Assembly: GCA_036383515.1 (NCBI GenBank)
Contig: DASVOE010000140.1
Coordinates: 1-41,942, forward strand
Source of the DNA: CADEDV01 sp036383515
GTDB lineage: Bacteria; Bacteroidota; Bacteroidia; Chitinophagales; Chitinophagaceae
Direction of reading: 5' to 3'
DNA length: 41,942 nucleotides
Shown here: one piece after another, positions 17,773 to 26,409 of the stretch
How positions within the stretch are numbered: position 1 is the first letter of the stretch
Layout: each line of letters begins with the position of its first letter
Program-made: the position numbers and the translations under genes
Notes under the pieces: model-generated
The model's database searches: none
Told to the model about the DNA's origin: nothing
The model's input: the letters and a program-made list of their open reading frames with translations, nothing else

Positions 17773-20589
17773 TTAGTCTAACGCATTTACTGTTACAATC
17801 CCGCCTAATCCTGCTTTCTGTCCTTTCCCTGTTTCTATTAATACATTTAATTTTTGTTCATTGGGTGATGATGGGAACAGGACAACCATGTCTGCCTTTT
17901 CCAGGGTTGATTTTGTTGCAATTAATTTTTTATCGATCCATATTTCTGCTTTACCCACCACATCTTTTAAAATTAATTTGCCGCCTTTTGTTCTTTGCTC
18001 AGCATACGGTTTAAAATTGATACGATAGATAACAAAACTTCCATCAGTAAAAGTTTGTAATTGCCCTGCTCTCGCAGGTTGCCAGGTATTCTGATCGTAA
18101 TCAGCAAGCTCCTGGTTAGGATCGGGACGGGTTGTTGTTATAGGTGAAACCCGCCACCTGTCCAGGCTGAGATAAGGATAAGCAACAGTAACAGCAGGAA
18201 CCTGGGTCGTGTCTTTTACATTGATAGTAATTGTGGCAGGTTTCAGGTTACCGGATTTTGCAGTGAGTGTTAATTGACCTGAACTATTGGCTTTGCTTTG
18301 CAAAATAACCTGTGCCAGTCCATTGTATAAGCTGCGTTTGTTTCCTTTCTCCGGTTCGTGACTGTTGGCATCACCATTGCCTAGTCCAATAATATTTCCG
18401 GTACCCGTTATTTCAAATTCTATGGGCAGGTTTGCTGTTTGCACCGGCCGGCCTTTTGCATCCAATGTCCGAACAGTTACAGGCACAGCATCCCATCCAT
18501 CACCAGCTATACTATTACGATCAGGAATTAATTGTAAGGAAACAGGGTCGGTTGTGGTTTCCACCACAAACCGGGATACTTCCTTATCATTTTTATAGCC
18601 TACCGCTTCCAGTTTGCCGGGTTGATAAGGTACATTCCAGGTAACCATTTCATATTTATCAACAACAGATTCCTGTATAAGCTTTTTATTAAGGTAGAGT
18701 TTTACTTTTTCTGCATTCGTTAATGCCATTACCCGGATATTTTTTCCAATACTGTCTGCAGGCCAGTTCCAGTGTGGCACTAATTGTAAGACTGGTTTGT
18801 TTTCCATCCATTGTGCCTGGTGTAAATAGAAAGCTGTTTTAGGAAACCCACATAGATCCATAATGCCGAAACTTGAACTGGCGGTTGGCCATTCCATCGG
18901 CTGCGGTTCACCCCGGTAATCAAAACCCGTCCATATAAAACAACCGGCAATAAAAGGTCTTTCAGCAATGGCTTTCCATGCATTCCTGTGCGTAGCACCC
19001 CAGCCTGGTTTTTGTGTATCGTATGATTCAATGATATGTTTTTTTCTATCAGTAACATATTCGCCTCTTGTCATTAAGCCCGATACATCTTCAGAACTGG
19101 TGAGCAGCATTTCAGGATGTTCTTTATGAAAACGATCATACGACCCAATCTGGTAATTGAACCCTACCACATCCACAGCCTGTGTAACATTGATGTTTGT
19201 AAACAAGCCACCGTTGGCCGCAGCAGTAACGGGGCGTGTGGTATCTAATTTTTTTACTTCAGCATTCATACGGCGCACCATTTCATATCCTGCTTCTGTT
19301 CCCTGCATGGGTTCTTCATTAAAAACACTCCAAAGAATAACACTTGGGTGACTCCTGTCGCGACGTACCAGCCATTGCAACTGGCGTATATATTCAGGCG
19401 ACACATTGAAATTCCTGTTTTCATCCATTACTAAAATACCCATCCGATCACATGCATCTAAAAACTCTTTGGATGGAGGATTGTGGGCACAGCGATTAGC
19501 ATTTACCCCCATCTCTTTTAATTTTTTCAAACGAAAATCCCATAGCGAATTAGGTACAGCCACACCTACTCCTGCGTGATCCTGGTGATTACAGGTTCCC
19601 TTCAATTTTACTGGTTTATCATTCAGGTAAAATCCTGAATCAGCAGTAAATCGTATCGTGCGGAACCCACAGTTCGTAAACACAGTATCGGCTGGTTGGC
19701 CGCCAGACAAAACCACGGTTCTCAATTTATATAATACCGGATCTTCAATGCTCCATAATCCCGGATTGGTTACCGGCAATGAAACTGCAGCGACAGATTT
19801 ATTTAATGCTGACACTCCTGTTTTTGTTTTTCCCTGTACAATTTGCTTTCCTTTATCATCAAATAATGTTGATTCTATTTCTACATCAGCAGATCGCTTA
19901 CCGGTATTTTCTACAGTAGCTTCAACAGGAATAATCCATGATCCATTTTTATTTTTAACCGGGTTGGCATATACACCATCCGTAATGATATGTATTGGTG
20001 AAGTTTTTACCAGCCATGTATGCCGGTAGATGCCTGCACCTTCATACCACCAGCCTTCCTGCGCATTGGCATCTACACGAATGGAAATGTTGTTGAGCTC
20101 ATCTCCATACTTCAGCATCGAAGTAATATCAATATAAAAAGAGGTGTACCCGCACCAGTTACGATGAACAAGGGTGCCATTAAACCAAACCGTACAATTT
20201 GTAGCCACGCCATCAAACTGCAGCTCGGTATATTTACCTCTGTCTTTTGGATCTACTTTAAAATTGCGGCGATACCAGCCAATGCCACGCTTACGATATC
20301 CCTGTGATAAATTTTCAGTTGAATCGTAAGGATTTTCTACTGCCCAGTCATGCGGAACATTTAAGAGGCGCCATTCTGTATCATCAAAATCAGGAGCTGC
20401 AGCTCCCCAGGCCTTGCCTGCTTTTGCTGCGCTATAACTCATGCTTTGACCTTTAATGACCGGCATTTCAATATCTCCCTGGAAAAAACGCCACCCGTTA
20501 TCCAGCGATAATTTTTCCCGGCTTGCAGATTGTGCGGGGAGCAGTGTAACCTGGAAAAGAAGAATAAGAAAGATGCTACTTTTTATCAT
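17773..20589 (-). CDS. Beta-galactosidase-type enzyme, GH2
   Basis: This 938-residue protein has a signal peptide cut near LPAQ20. The domain order is typical of GH2: a sugar-binding jelly roll (about 25-200; DNGWRFFQGD, NVPHDWAVE, GIGWYRRNF, WFNGTLVHRNWCGYTSF), an immunoglobulin-like domain (205-310), a TIM barrel (315-610) and C-terminal beta domains. Catalytic residues are visible: acid/base E425 in SVFNEEP and nucleophile E500 in TSSEDVSGLMTRGEY. NHQDHAGVGVAVP and NANRCAHNPPS are further GH2 hallmarks. The extended C-terminus (about 700-938) includes a BIG-like domain (LDAKGRPVQTANLPIEFEITG) and a final beta-sandwich. It probably releases beta-linked galactose from pectic galactan in the periplasm. 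A 126-nt gap separates it from the upstream acetylesterase, so an internal promoter or processing site is possible. Confidence 0.88.
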   Translation of the reverse strand: MIKSSIFLILLFQVTLLPAQSASREKLSLDNGWRFFQGDIEMPVIKGQSMSYSAAKAGKAWGAAAPDFDDTEWRLLNVPHDWAVENPYDSTENLSQGYRKRGIGWYRRNFKVDPKDRGKYTELQFDGVATNCTVWFNGTLVHRNWCGYTSFYIDITSMLKYGDELNNISIRVDANAQEGWWYEGAGIYRHTWLVKTSPIHIITDGVYANPVKNKNGSWIIPVEATVENTGKRSADVEIESTLFDDKGKQIVQGKTKTGVSALNKSVAAVSLPVTNPGLWSIEDPVLYKLRTVVLSGGQPADTVFTNCGFRTIRFTADSGFYLNDKPVKLKGTCNHQDHAGVGVAVPNSLWDFRLKKLKEMGVNANRCAHNPPSKEFLDACDRMGILVMDENRNFNVSPEYIRQLQWLVRRDRSHPSVILWSVFNEEPMQGTEAGYEMVRRMNAEVKKLDTTRPVTAAANGGLFTNINVTQAVDVVGFNYQIGSYDRFHKEHPEMLLTSSEDVSGLMTRGEYVTDRKKHIIESYDTQKPGWGATHRNAWKAIAERPFIAGCFIWTGFDYRGEPQPMEWPTASSSFGIMDLCGFPKTAFYLHQAQWMENKPVLQLVPHWNWPADSIGKNIRVMALTNAEKVKLYLNKKLIQESVVDKYEMVTWNVPYQPGKLEAVGYKNDKEVSRFVVETTTDPVSLQLIPDRNSIAGDGWDAVPVTVRTLDAKGRPVQTANLPIEFEITGTGNIIGLGNGDANSHEPEKGNKRSLYNGLAQVILQSKANSSGQLTLTAKSGNLKPATITINVKDTTQVPAVTVAYPYLSLDRWRVSPITTTRPDPNQELADYDQNTWQPARAGQLQTFTDGSFVIYRINFKPYAEQRTKGGKLILKDVVGKAEIWIDKKLIATKSTLEKADMVVLFPSSPNEQKLNVLIETGKGQKAGLGGIVTVNALD

Positions 20590-20715
20590 GATGAATATAT
20601 ATTGTATTGCGAAATGAAATTATTTGGTGAAGTCTTCTCTTTTGAATAAGGTTCCGGTTATTCTTCAATATCGGTTTTATTTCGCCGACTTCTTTCTAAA
20701 ATCAATTGCTCCTGG

Positions 20716-22053
20716 TTAATTGCCGTCTGGTTTTGCTGATGCTGCCAACCTGCTCTGCGGCCAGTAAAATTTTTCAACTGCCAATGGTTTTGCCGGATCG
20801 TATGCAGGAATATCAGTTCGTAACAATTTTGCTAACGGAAGATTTTGTTCTTTGATACTCTTTACAATACAGCTTGCTAATTCGTATGCACCATAAGGAT
20901 TAAAATGCGTATTGTCTTCCAGTCTAGTGGTTTGTCCCGGGAACGTGTTGGCAGGATAATGCACAAACGCTTTGATTGATGCTGCCGGACCCCATGCTTC
21001 ATATAATATTTTACTCATGGCATTGAGATCAATCATTGCCACATTTTCTTCTTTTGCAGTTTCCCGAACAGCAGCAGGATATTCAAGCAATGTATTCATG
21101 ATATGCCCTGATGAATCAAAACTTCTGCGGTGCATAGAAGTTACAAGAACAGGTATGCCACCTTTCTTTCTTACTTCGCTAATATATTGCTTCAGGTATT
21201 TCTTGTAAGAAGTAAATGGCCCAATGCCTTCGCCTTTTTGTTTTTGATCATTATGTCCAAATTCAATGAATAAATAATCACCGGGTTTCATCAGGCTTAG
21301 TATTTTCCCTAATCGCTTTGCACTCAAAAATGAATTCAATGCTTCACCTGATTCTGCATAATTGGCCACCACTGCTTTACCCGGGGCAAAAAAGCGGGGG
21401 AGCATTTGTCCCCAGGCTGCCCATGGTTCCCTGCTTTGATCAACAACAGTTGAATTGCCTGCAAGAAAAATGGTCGTTGCTGTTTTGTTGGATGTTATTT
21501 CCACAGCGCATACTTTGGGCAACGAGTCGTTGAACTCAATGGTGAGCAGGTTATCCCAATGCAGGTATTCAGACTCTCTTGGTTTTAAACGCACTTGAGC
21601 AATTACATTTCCAGCGGCATCGCGAATTAAACTATCCTTTACATGAACCGTAAAATTTTGCGTAACTATTTTTCCTTTTGTTGTTCTGACATTTTCCAGC
21701 ATCAGCCTTCTGCATTCTGTTCTTACCGTTGTTGCAGATGTTCCTTTAGTATCTCCAAGTAAAAGTTTTACGTCATAGTTGCCGTCAGGTAATTTAACTG
21801 AAAAATAAAAAGGCTGTTTACTGGTAATAAAATCTCCGGTCAACAGATTACCACCACGGTCAACAGATTCCACCACGGAGCCCTGATCAAAACCATATCC
21901 AACCTGGTACGTAAATTTTGAATCGGGCGTCACCCGGATATAGCCGGGCGCAGGTTTACCCGATCCGAAATCAAATCTGAACAATGGTAATTGTGCATTT
22001 GCTAAGTAACCTGCCAGCAAAAGAGGTAATACTATATATTTTCTATTTATCAT
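20716..22053 (-). CDS. Rhamnogalacturonan acetylesterase (CE12-like SGNH hydrolase)
   Basis: This 445-residue protein has a signal peptide cut near ANAQ21. Residues about 22-185 form an N-terminal beta-sandwich (FRFDFGSGKPAPGYIRVTP, FYFSVKLPDGNYDVKLLLGD) often found on such esterases. Residues 190-430 are an SGNH domain: block I FLAGNSTVVDQ with nucleophile S201, G236 in YAESGEAL, N268 in EFGHNDQ, and D380/H383 in LEDNTHFNPYGA. All four SGNH blocks are intact. The family removes acetyl groups from galacturonate in RG-I, which opens the backbone to lyases and rhamnosidases. It lies 42 nt after GH51, in the same run. Confidence 0.88.
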   Translation of the reverse strand: MINRKYIVLPLLLAGYLANAQLPLFRFDFGSGKPAPGYIRVTPDSKFTYQVGYGFDQGSVVESVDRGGNLLTGDFITSKQPFYFSVKLPDGNYDVKLLLGDTKGTSATTVRTECRRLMLENVRTTKGKIVTQNFTVHVKDSLIRDAAGNVIAQVRLKPRESEYLHWDNLLTIEFNDSLPKVCAVEITSNKTATTIFLAGNSTVVDQSREPWAAWGQMLPRFFAPGKAVVANYAESGEALNSFLSAKRLGKILSLMKPGDYLFIEFGHNDQKQKGEGIGPFTSYKKYLKQYISEVRKKGGIPVLVTSMHRRSFDSSGHIMNTLLEYPAAVRETAKEENVAMIDLNAMSKILYEAWGPAASIKAFVHYPANTFPGQTTRLEDNTHFNPYGAYELASCIVKSIKEQNLPLAKLLRTDIPAYDPAKPLAVEKFYWPQSRLAASAKPDGN

Positions 22054-22095
22054 TTATTGCTATTTCATAGTTACATATAAAATAAAACAGCATTT

Positions 22096-24057
22096 TTATA
22101 AATCGTAAACTATTTTGATAACAGTAAACGACCTGGGCTGTACAGCTAATTCGATTTTCTTTCCGGTTACAGTCATCTTTTTTTCAACCGGGTAAATTTT
22201 TTCCGGCTGATCCAATGTATTATATAGAAAAAGTTCATGGGTATATAACTCCTCAACAATCGCCTCTTTTTTTACAGCTTTTATTCCATCCAGTTTAATA
22301 TCAAAACTTTCCTCTTTATCGCCTGCATTTACCAATTTAATGATCAGTTGTTTTGTTGCTTGATCTATCACGGCACTGGCATACAGGCTATCCTTACCCG
22401 CCAATACCTGCCCGTTTTGCAATGCAGGAACAACCTGTGTTCCTTTGTTTACGGAGAATAATTTTTGTACATAGTAATTAGGTGTTGCTACTGAACGCAG
22501 GTCATCAAACCAGATAAGATCAGGCCGCCATTGCCATGCATCCACATGAGCGAGGAGGGGAGCATAGGAACTCATTTGTACGATATCTGCATTTCTTTCC
22601 AATCCTGTCATGAAAGCAGCTTCTGCCAATGCACTCAACCATGTATTTCTTGATTCGGCCTGTGGCTCTTCTTTATTATGTGCGGCATACTCGCCGGCAA
22701 ACACTTTCGGTCCTTTGCGATCGTAGTTATCGTAACGGCCTGCATTCCTGAAAAACCATTCAGGACTTTGATAATAATGTTCGTCAATGAAACCAGGGTG
22801 AAGCTGTTTGAATTCCTTCCATGCATAGTCAAATCTTGCACCCTCAGGTGATGGCCCGGCAGCGGCTACCAATTTTATTTCCGGGTGCTTTTGTTGCAAT
22901 ACTTTTTCAAACACTTTGTAGCGTTCAAGATATTGTTCATCCCATTGTTCGTTACCTACGCCAAGCAGCTTAAGATGAAAAGGAGAGGGGTGGCCCATCT
23001 CTGCTCTCAGTTTTCCCCATTTGGTTGTAACAGCACCATTGGCAAATTCAATCAGGTCCAGTGCATCCTGCACATATGGATCCAACTCGTTCATTGAAAC
23101 AACTTCGCTGCTATTGAACTGGCAAGCCATACCACAGTTGATAATGGGTAATGGCGCAGCGCCTACATCTTCTGCCAATAAAAAGTATTCATAAAAACCC
23201 AAACCAAATGTCTGGTAATAATCAGGCGCTGCTCTTCTGGGAAATTCAACATTCCAGCGGTTCATTAATAATTTTCTTTCTTCAACTGCGCCAACTGTTT
23301 TTTTCCATTGGTAACGGTTGGATAAATCACGGCCTTCCACAATACAACCTCCGGGGAAACGAATAAAACCGGGTTTCAAATCAGCCAATAGCTGAACCAA
23401 ATCATTGCGCAAACCATTCTTCCTGTTCTTCCATGTTTTTTGCGGGAAGAGAGAAATCCTGTCAACGTCAATCGCTCCTTTTCCCTCAAATAAAATATTC
23501 AGTCTTCCTTTTTGGGTAGTATCACTTGTGGTGAAGGAAACAGCATATTTTTTCCAGTCATCAGAAAAATTATCAATCACCGCCGAGCTGATCTGATCAC
23601 CTTTAAAATTTACCAGTTCGATCTTCATTTTCAAATTGCCGCTGGTTTTCCTTGCCCATACAGAGAAATCATATTGCTCTCCCTTATGAACACCTACACC
23701 ACGAAAACCTTCATTGGATAAACCATAGTTACCAGTGGCAGCATCTACAGCTATATGTGCATAGCGTGGATTGACATTGTTCTCCTTTGCCTGGTTAACG
23801 ATCAAAATTTTCCCGGTTGCCTGTTGTTTTATTTCTTTCCAGCCCATCATAGGCATGGGAAATTCGAACGAACTGTTTTTTACGAGCTCCGCATACAAAC
23901 CGCCATCAGCTCCGAAATTGATGTCTTCAAAAAAAATTCCCCACATCTGTGGTGATACAGCAGCAACAGGTTTATTTACCGACACAGTGATGTTTCTCTG
24001 TGCATGTAGTTGAACAGCGACAATGCCTGCAATGAAATAGGCTATTATTCTCTTCAT
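22096..24057 (-). CDS. Alpha-L-arabinofuranosidase, GH51
   Basis: This 653-residue protein has a signal peptide cut near QLHAQ20. A CBM4/9-like insert (about 60-205; GLSNEGFRGVGV, YDFSVWARKTSG) is followed by the GH51 barrel (LKPGFIRFPGGCIVEGRD, NRW, GFYEYFLLAEDVGAAPL) and the C-terminal beta domain. The acid/base is E370 in LGVGNEQWD and the nucleophile is E456 in VFAGEYAAH, so both catalytic residues are present. GH51 enzymes remove terminal alpha-L-arabinofuranose with retention, here probably from arabinan side chains of RG-I. The start is one base from the GH105 stop, which indicates translational coupling. Confidence 0.93.
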   Translation of the reverse strand: MKRIIAYFIAGIVAVQLHAQRNITVSVNKPVAAVSPQMWGIFFEDINFGADGGLYAELVKNSSFEFPMPMMGWKEIKQQATGKILIVNQAKENNVNPRYAHIAVDAATGNYGLSNEGFRGVGVHKGEQYDFSVWARKTSGNLKMKIELVNFKGDQISSAVIDNFSDDWKKYAVSFTTSDTTQKGRLNILFEGKGAIDVDRISLFPQKTWKNRKNGLRNDLVQLLADLKPGFIRFPGGCIVEGRDLSNRYQWKKTVGAVEERKLLMNRWNVEFPRRAAPDYYQTFGLGFYEYFLLAEDVGAAPLPIINCGMACQFNSSEVVSMNELDPYVQDALDLIEFANGAVTTKWGKLRAEMGHPSPFHLKLLGVGNEQWDEQYLERYKVFEKVLQQKHPEIKLVAAAGPSPEGARFDYAWKEFKQLHPGFIDEHYYQSPEWFFRNAGRYDNYDRKGPKVFAGEYAAHNKEEPQAESRNTWLSALAEAAFMTGLERNADIVQMSSYAPLLAHVDAWQWRPDLIWFDDLRSVATPNYYVQKLFSVNKGTQVVPALQNGQVLAGKDSLYASAVIDQATKQLIIKLVNAGDKEESFDIKLDGIKAVKKEAIVEELYTHELFLYNTLDQPEKIYPVEKKMTVTGKKIELAVQPRSFTVIKIVYDL

Positions 24058-24058
24058 A

Positions 24059-25399
24059 CTATTTTTCCTTTACCTGGATGGAACTGTCGTTCATTTCAAA
24101 TGTATAATTCTTTAGCAACTGGATGATCTCTGCGCCTGCCAGCAAAACGGGGCCATAACTATGTGCGGCAAAAACATTCACCGGGCGATAGTAATAAAAA
24201 GCAGGATCGAAAGCCATTCCTGTCCCTACACAGGTTCCTTCTACCTGTCCCACTGCGTTTACTTTTGTAGCTACTGCATTCCATGCTAACAACGACATCG
24301 GCGCATAGGCTTTAGCATCGAGCCATCCATTATTAACGCCTCTTGCGATGCAGTAAGCATAGATCGCTGTTGCAGATGTTTCAAGATAGGTATCATTCTT
24401 ATCAAGCAGTTGATGCCAGAATCCTTTTCCAGTTTGAAAAGACGCCAGCCCTTTTACATGAGCTTTGTATTGTTCCAATACCGCTTTTCTTCCGGGGTGA
24501 TCGTTTGGCAGCACATCCAGCAGTTCCGTCATTGCCATAATGGCCCAGCCGTTGGCACGACCCCAATGAAATTCAGGATGGGGTGTCATTCCTTCTACCC
24601 AGCCATGCATGTAAACATTCAGCTCTTTATTAAACATCCTTGAAGAATACAGGGCTATTTGTTTTACGGCATCATCAAAATATTTTTTGTCGCCAGTGAG
24701 TTTGCCCATTTGTGCAATAGCAGGAATGGCCATGTAGAGATCATCCAGCCACAGGGTATTTTTTTGCGGACGGTTCCTTGCAATGGTTCCATCTGGCAAG
24801 CGATATTCTTTTTTAAAAACGTAGTTGATATAGTTATCAATCACCGGCCTCAGAACAGGATTATTGTTATTACGATATAGCTTGATCATCGCCGCACACA
24901 TAGCACCTGCATCATCCAATGCGTGGGGGCTTACCATTTGCCGTAACGGGTTTGATGCTTTGGGTGTTTTTTGATACAGCGCATTAAATGCAGGGAAAGA
25001 ACTGGCAAGAAATTCCATCCTGGTCTTAGTATAGTCTGCATATTTTTTATCACCTGTTGTTTCTGCTGCACGAAGCATACCGGAGTAAGTAACACCCCAC
25101 TCATAACTTGTGAGCCTGTAATCTCCTGGTTTGAAAATAATGGTTGTATCCGGGTTACTTATATCTGTAATTACAGCCTTACTATCCCGGTTGATGAATT
25201 GCGGTGGAGTGACAGAATCGAGATAATGAAATATCCTGTCTAATACAATCTTTACATTAGCCTGGACAGGTATACTATATGGAACAGGGTAATCCGGCTG
25301 CATGGCATGCAACGGGGTTGTTACATCATTTGCTTTTTGAGCATGAACAATAGTTGCTCCAACGATGCTCAGCAGGTATAAAAAAATGTTTTTTTTCAT
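24059..25399 (-). CDS. Unsaturated rhamnogalacturonyl hydrolase, GH105
   Basis: This 446-residue protein has a signal peptide cut near IVHAQ21 and an (alpha/alpha)6 barrel. Family features visible are LTSYEWGVTYSGML, SPHALDDAGAM (157-167), TLWLDDLYMA (215-224; W217 and D219 align with Trp141 and the catalytic Asp143 of YteR), WVEGMTPHPEFHWGRANGW and WHQLLDKNDTYLETSATA. GH105 enzymes hydrate and remove the 4,5-unsaturated uronic acid left at the non-reducing end by pectin or RG lyases. The presence of this gene implies that lyase products reach the periplasm. It is the first gene after the 344-nt junction and probably starts a separate transcript leading GH51, CE12 and GH2. Confidence 0.92.
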   Translation of the reverse strand: MKKNIFLYLLSIVGATIVHAQKANDVTTPLHAMQPDYPVPYSIPVQANVKIVLDRIFHYLDSVTPPQFINRDSKAVITDISNPDTTIIFKPGDYRLTSYEWGVTYSGMLRAAETTGDKKYADYTKTRMEFLASSFPAFNALYQKTPKASNPLRQMVSPHALDDAGAMCAAMIKLYRNNNNPVLRPVIDNYINYVFKKEYRLPDGTIARNRPQKNTLWLDDLYMAIPAIAQMGKLTGDKKYFDDAVKQIALYSSRMFNKELNVYMHGWVEGMTPHPEFHWGRANGWAIMAMTELLDVLPNDHPGRKAVLEQYKAHVKGLASFQTGKGFWHQLLDKNDTYLETSATAIYAYCIARGVNNGWLDAKAYAPMSLLAWNAVATKVNAVGQVEGTCVGTGMAFDPAFYYYRPVNVFAAHSYGPVLLAGAEIIQLLKNYTFEMNDSSIQVKEK

Positions 25400-25431
25400 G
25401 TGTTTAATTTCATTTTTGAATCGGTTCCTAT

Positions 25432-25464
25432 AGGGTTGCCAACCTTGCTAAGGTTGGCAACCCT
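25432..25464. repeat. Perfect 15-bp-stem hairpin in the GH105 leader
   Basis: The arms GGGTTGCCAACCTT (25433-25446) and AAGGTTGGCAACCC (25450-25463), plus one flanking A-T pair, enclose the loop GCT. There is no T-run on either side. It resembles the AAGGTTGGCAACC-type repeats scattered in Bacteroidota genomes and lies 33 nt before the GH105 start, so it would fold in that mRNA leader. Confidence 0.7.
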
Positions 25465-25530
25465 TAAAAGAGTAGCAATGTAGCTGGGTTCATAACTATT
25501 AATTCAAATAATAAAAGTTCTAAAATCGAA

Positions 25531-25558
25531 AAAGGCAGGTACTTAATTCCCCGCCTTT
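25531..25558 (-). terminator. Probable intrinsic terminator at the end of the SusCD transcript
   Basis: On the minus strand AAAGGCGGG pairs with CCTGCCTTT (nine pairs, one G-U) around a 10-nt loop. The stem runs directly into T5. It lies about 40 nt past the SusD remnant and 186 nt past the lipoprotein stop, so it can end transcription of the import genes before the enzyme genes. Confidence 0.55.
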
Positions 25559-25599
25559 CCTTTGACGATTGCTAAAGAGAAAATTTTTACTGTGGGGCA

Positions 25600-25653
25600 T
25601 TACCAATTAAAAGGCAAATACCAGTTTGCCGGATCCATTAATTTAGTTCTTGT
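25600..25653 (-). pseudogene. SusD 3'-end remnant (17 codons and stop)
   Basis: On the minus strand this reads T-R-T-K-L-M-D-P-A-N-W-Y-L-P-F-N-W-stop. The last 16 residues are identical to the C-terminus of the SusD gene at 26410-28152. Over the 51 nt from AGA to the stop, five bases differ and all five are synonymous. Homology ends at the stop on one side and just before the AGA on the other. It is a fragment, not a gene. It suggests either a displaced original 3' end or the leftover of a lost SusD paralogue. Confidence 0.8.
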
Positions 25654-25743
25654 AGTTAAGAATAAGAAAACACCTATTTTCTGTGCGATTAAAACAATGA
25701 CCAGAATGAAAACTTTACTTTAAGAACTCACTAGTTTCATACC

Positions 25744-26370
25744 CTAATTGGCTGGTTGAGGACAAGACTCCGTACACGTGTTATATTCAAACGATGCCCA
25801 CTCATAGCTAACAAAAACGGCTCCCATTCTTGCGGCATATGCATTCTGTGCAGTCTGAGTACATATCATCTTATATGCAGGATCGACAATGTTATTGCAA
25901 TTCCCGAGTGCTATCTGATAATCAGCATAAGCAGCGTTCTCCTCCATTTGAGCGGCATCAGCATAAGTGTAATACATATCGTCACAAAACGACATACAAT
26001 CATAATAATAAAAATTGAGGCAGGCTATACTATCTGCCGGAGTTGGACATTGGGGATATTCGTATACCCAAGCACCAGTAGTACGGGCTGCAATATGAAT
26101 TGCCTTTTTTCCACCTTTAAAAGCTTTATAAGGAGCTAGTAAAACTTGAACTCCTGAACGATATTCTTCAAAGCTTATTTTTCCTGACTTAAACTTTGAC
26201 ATTAAAGTCTGATAATTTTTTCTTGTTTCTTCGGCATTTGGCAATTGATGAGTTGTTTGCGACAATTTATCGCTTTGATCGAGCATTGCATTTTGGGATG
26301 TTGAGTCAGATTTTTTGCATGAGCAAAACACTAATAAAAGACAGATGGGAAAAATCAATAAATTCTTCAT
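25744..26370 (-). CDS. Unrecognised cysteine-rich lipoprotein
   Basis: I do not recognise the family of this 208-residue protein. It has a lipoprotein signal (MKNLLIFPICLLLVFCSC, probable lipid Cys18) followed by K-K-S-D. A charged, probably helical region (NAEETRKNYQTLMSKFKSGK, SFEEYRSGVQVLLAPYKAF) comes next. The C-terminal half is rich in Tyr, Ala and Cys (CPTPADSIACLNFYYYDC, MSFCDDMYYTYADAAQMEEN, LGNCNNIVDPAYKMICTQTA, YNTCTESCPQPAN). Eight cysteines after the lipid site are an even number that could form four disulfides, which is unusual for a Bacteroidota surface protein. It lies 39 nt after SusD, so it is probably cotranscribed, and between two copies of the SusD 3' end. It could be a surface glycan-binding protein or an inserted gene unrelated to pectin. 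Confidence 0.75.
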   Translation of the reverse strand: MKNLLIFPICLLLVFCSCKKSDSTSQNAMLDQSDKLSQTTHQLPNAEETRKNYQTLMSKFKSGKISFEEYRSGVQVLLAPYKAFKGGKKAIHIAARTTGAWVYEYPQCPTPADSIACLNFYYYDCMSFCDDMYYTYADAAQMEENAAYADYQIALGNCNNIVDPAYKMICTQTAQNAYAARMGAVFVSYEWASFEYNTCTESCPQPAN

Positions 26371-26409
26371 AATTAAGGTTTTTAAGTTAAAAAATATACT
26401 ATTTTAATT

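Noticed and set aside
20653..20672. GAATAA/TTATTC inverted repeat before GH2
   Set aside because: The stem is only six AT-rich pairs with no T-run, too weak to call.
25505..25513. Minus-strand TATTATTTG as a GH105 promoter
   Set aside because: There is one base too many between TA and TTTG, and no TTG element at the right distance.
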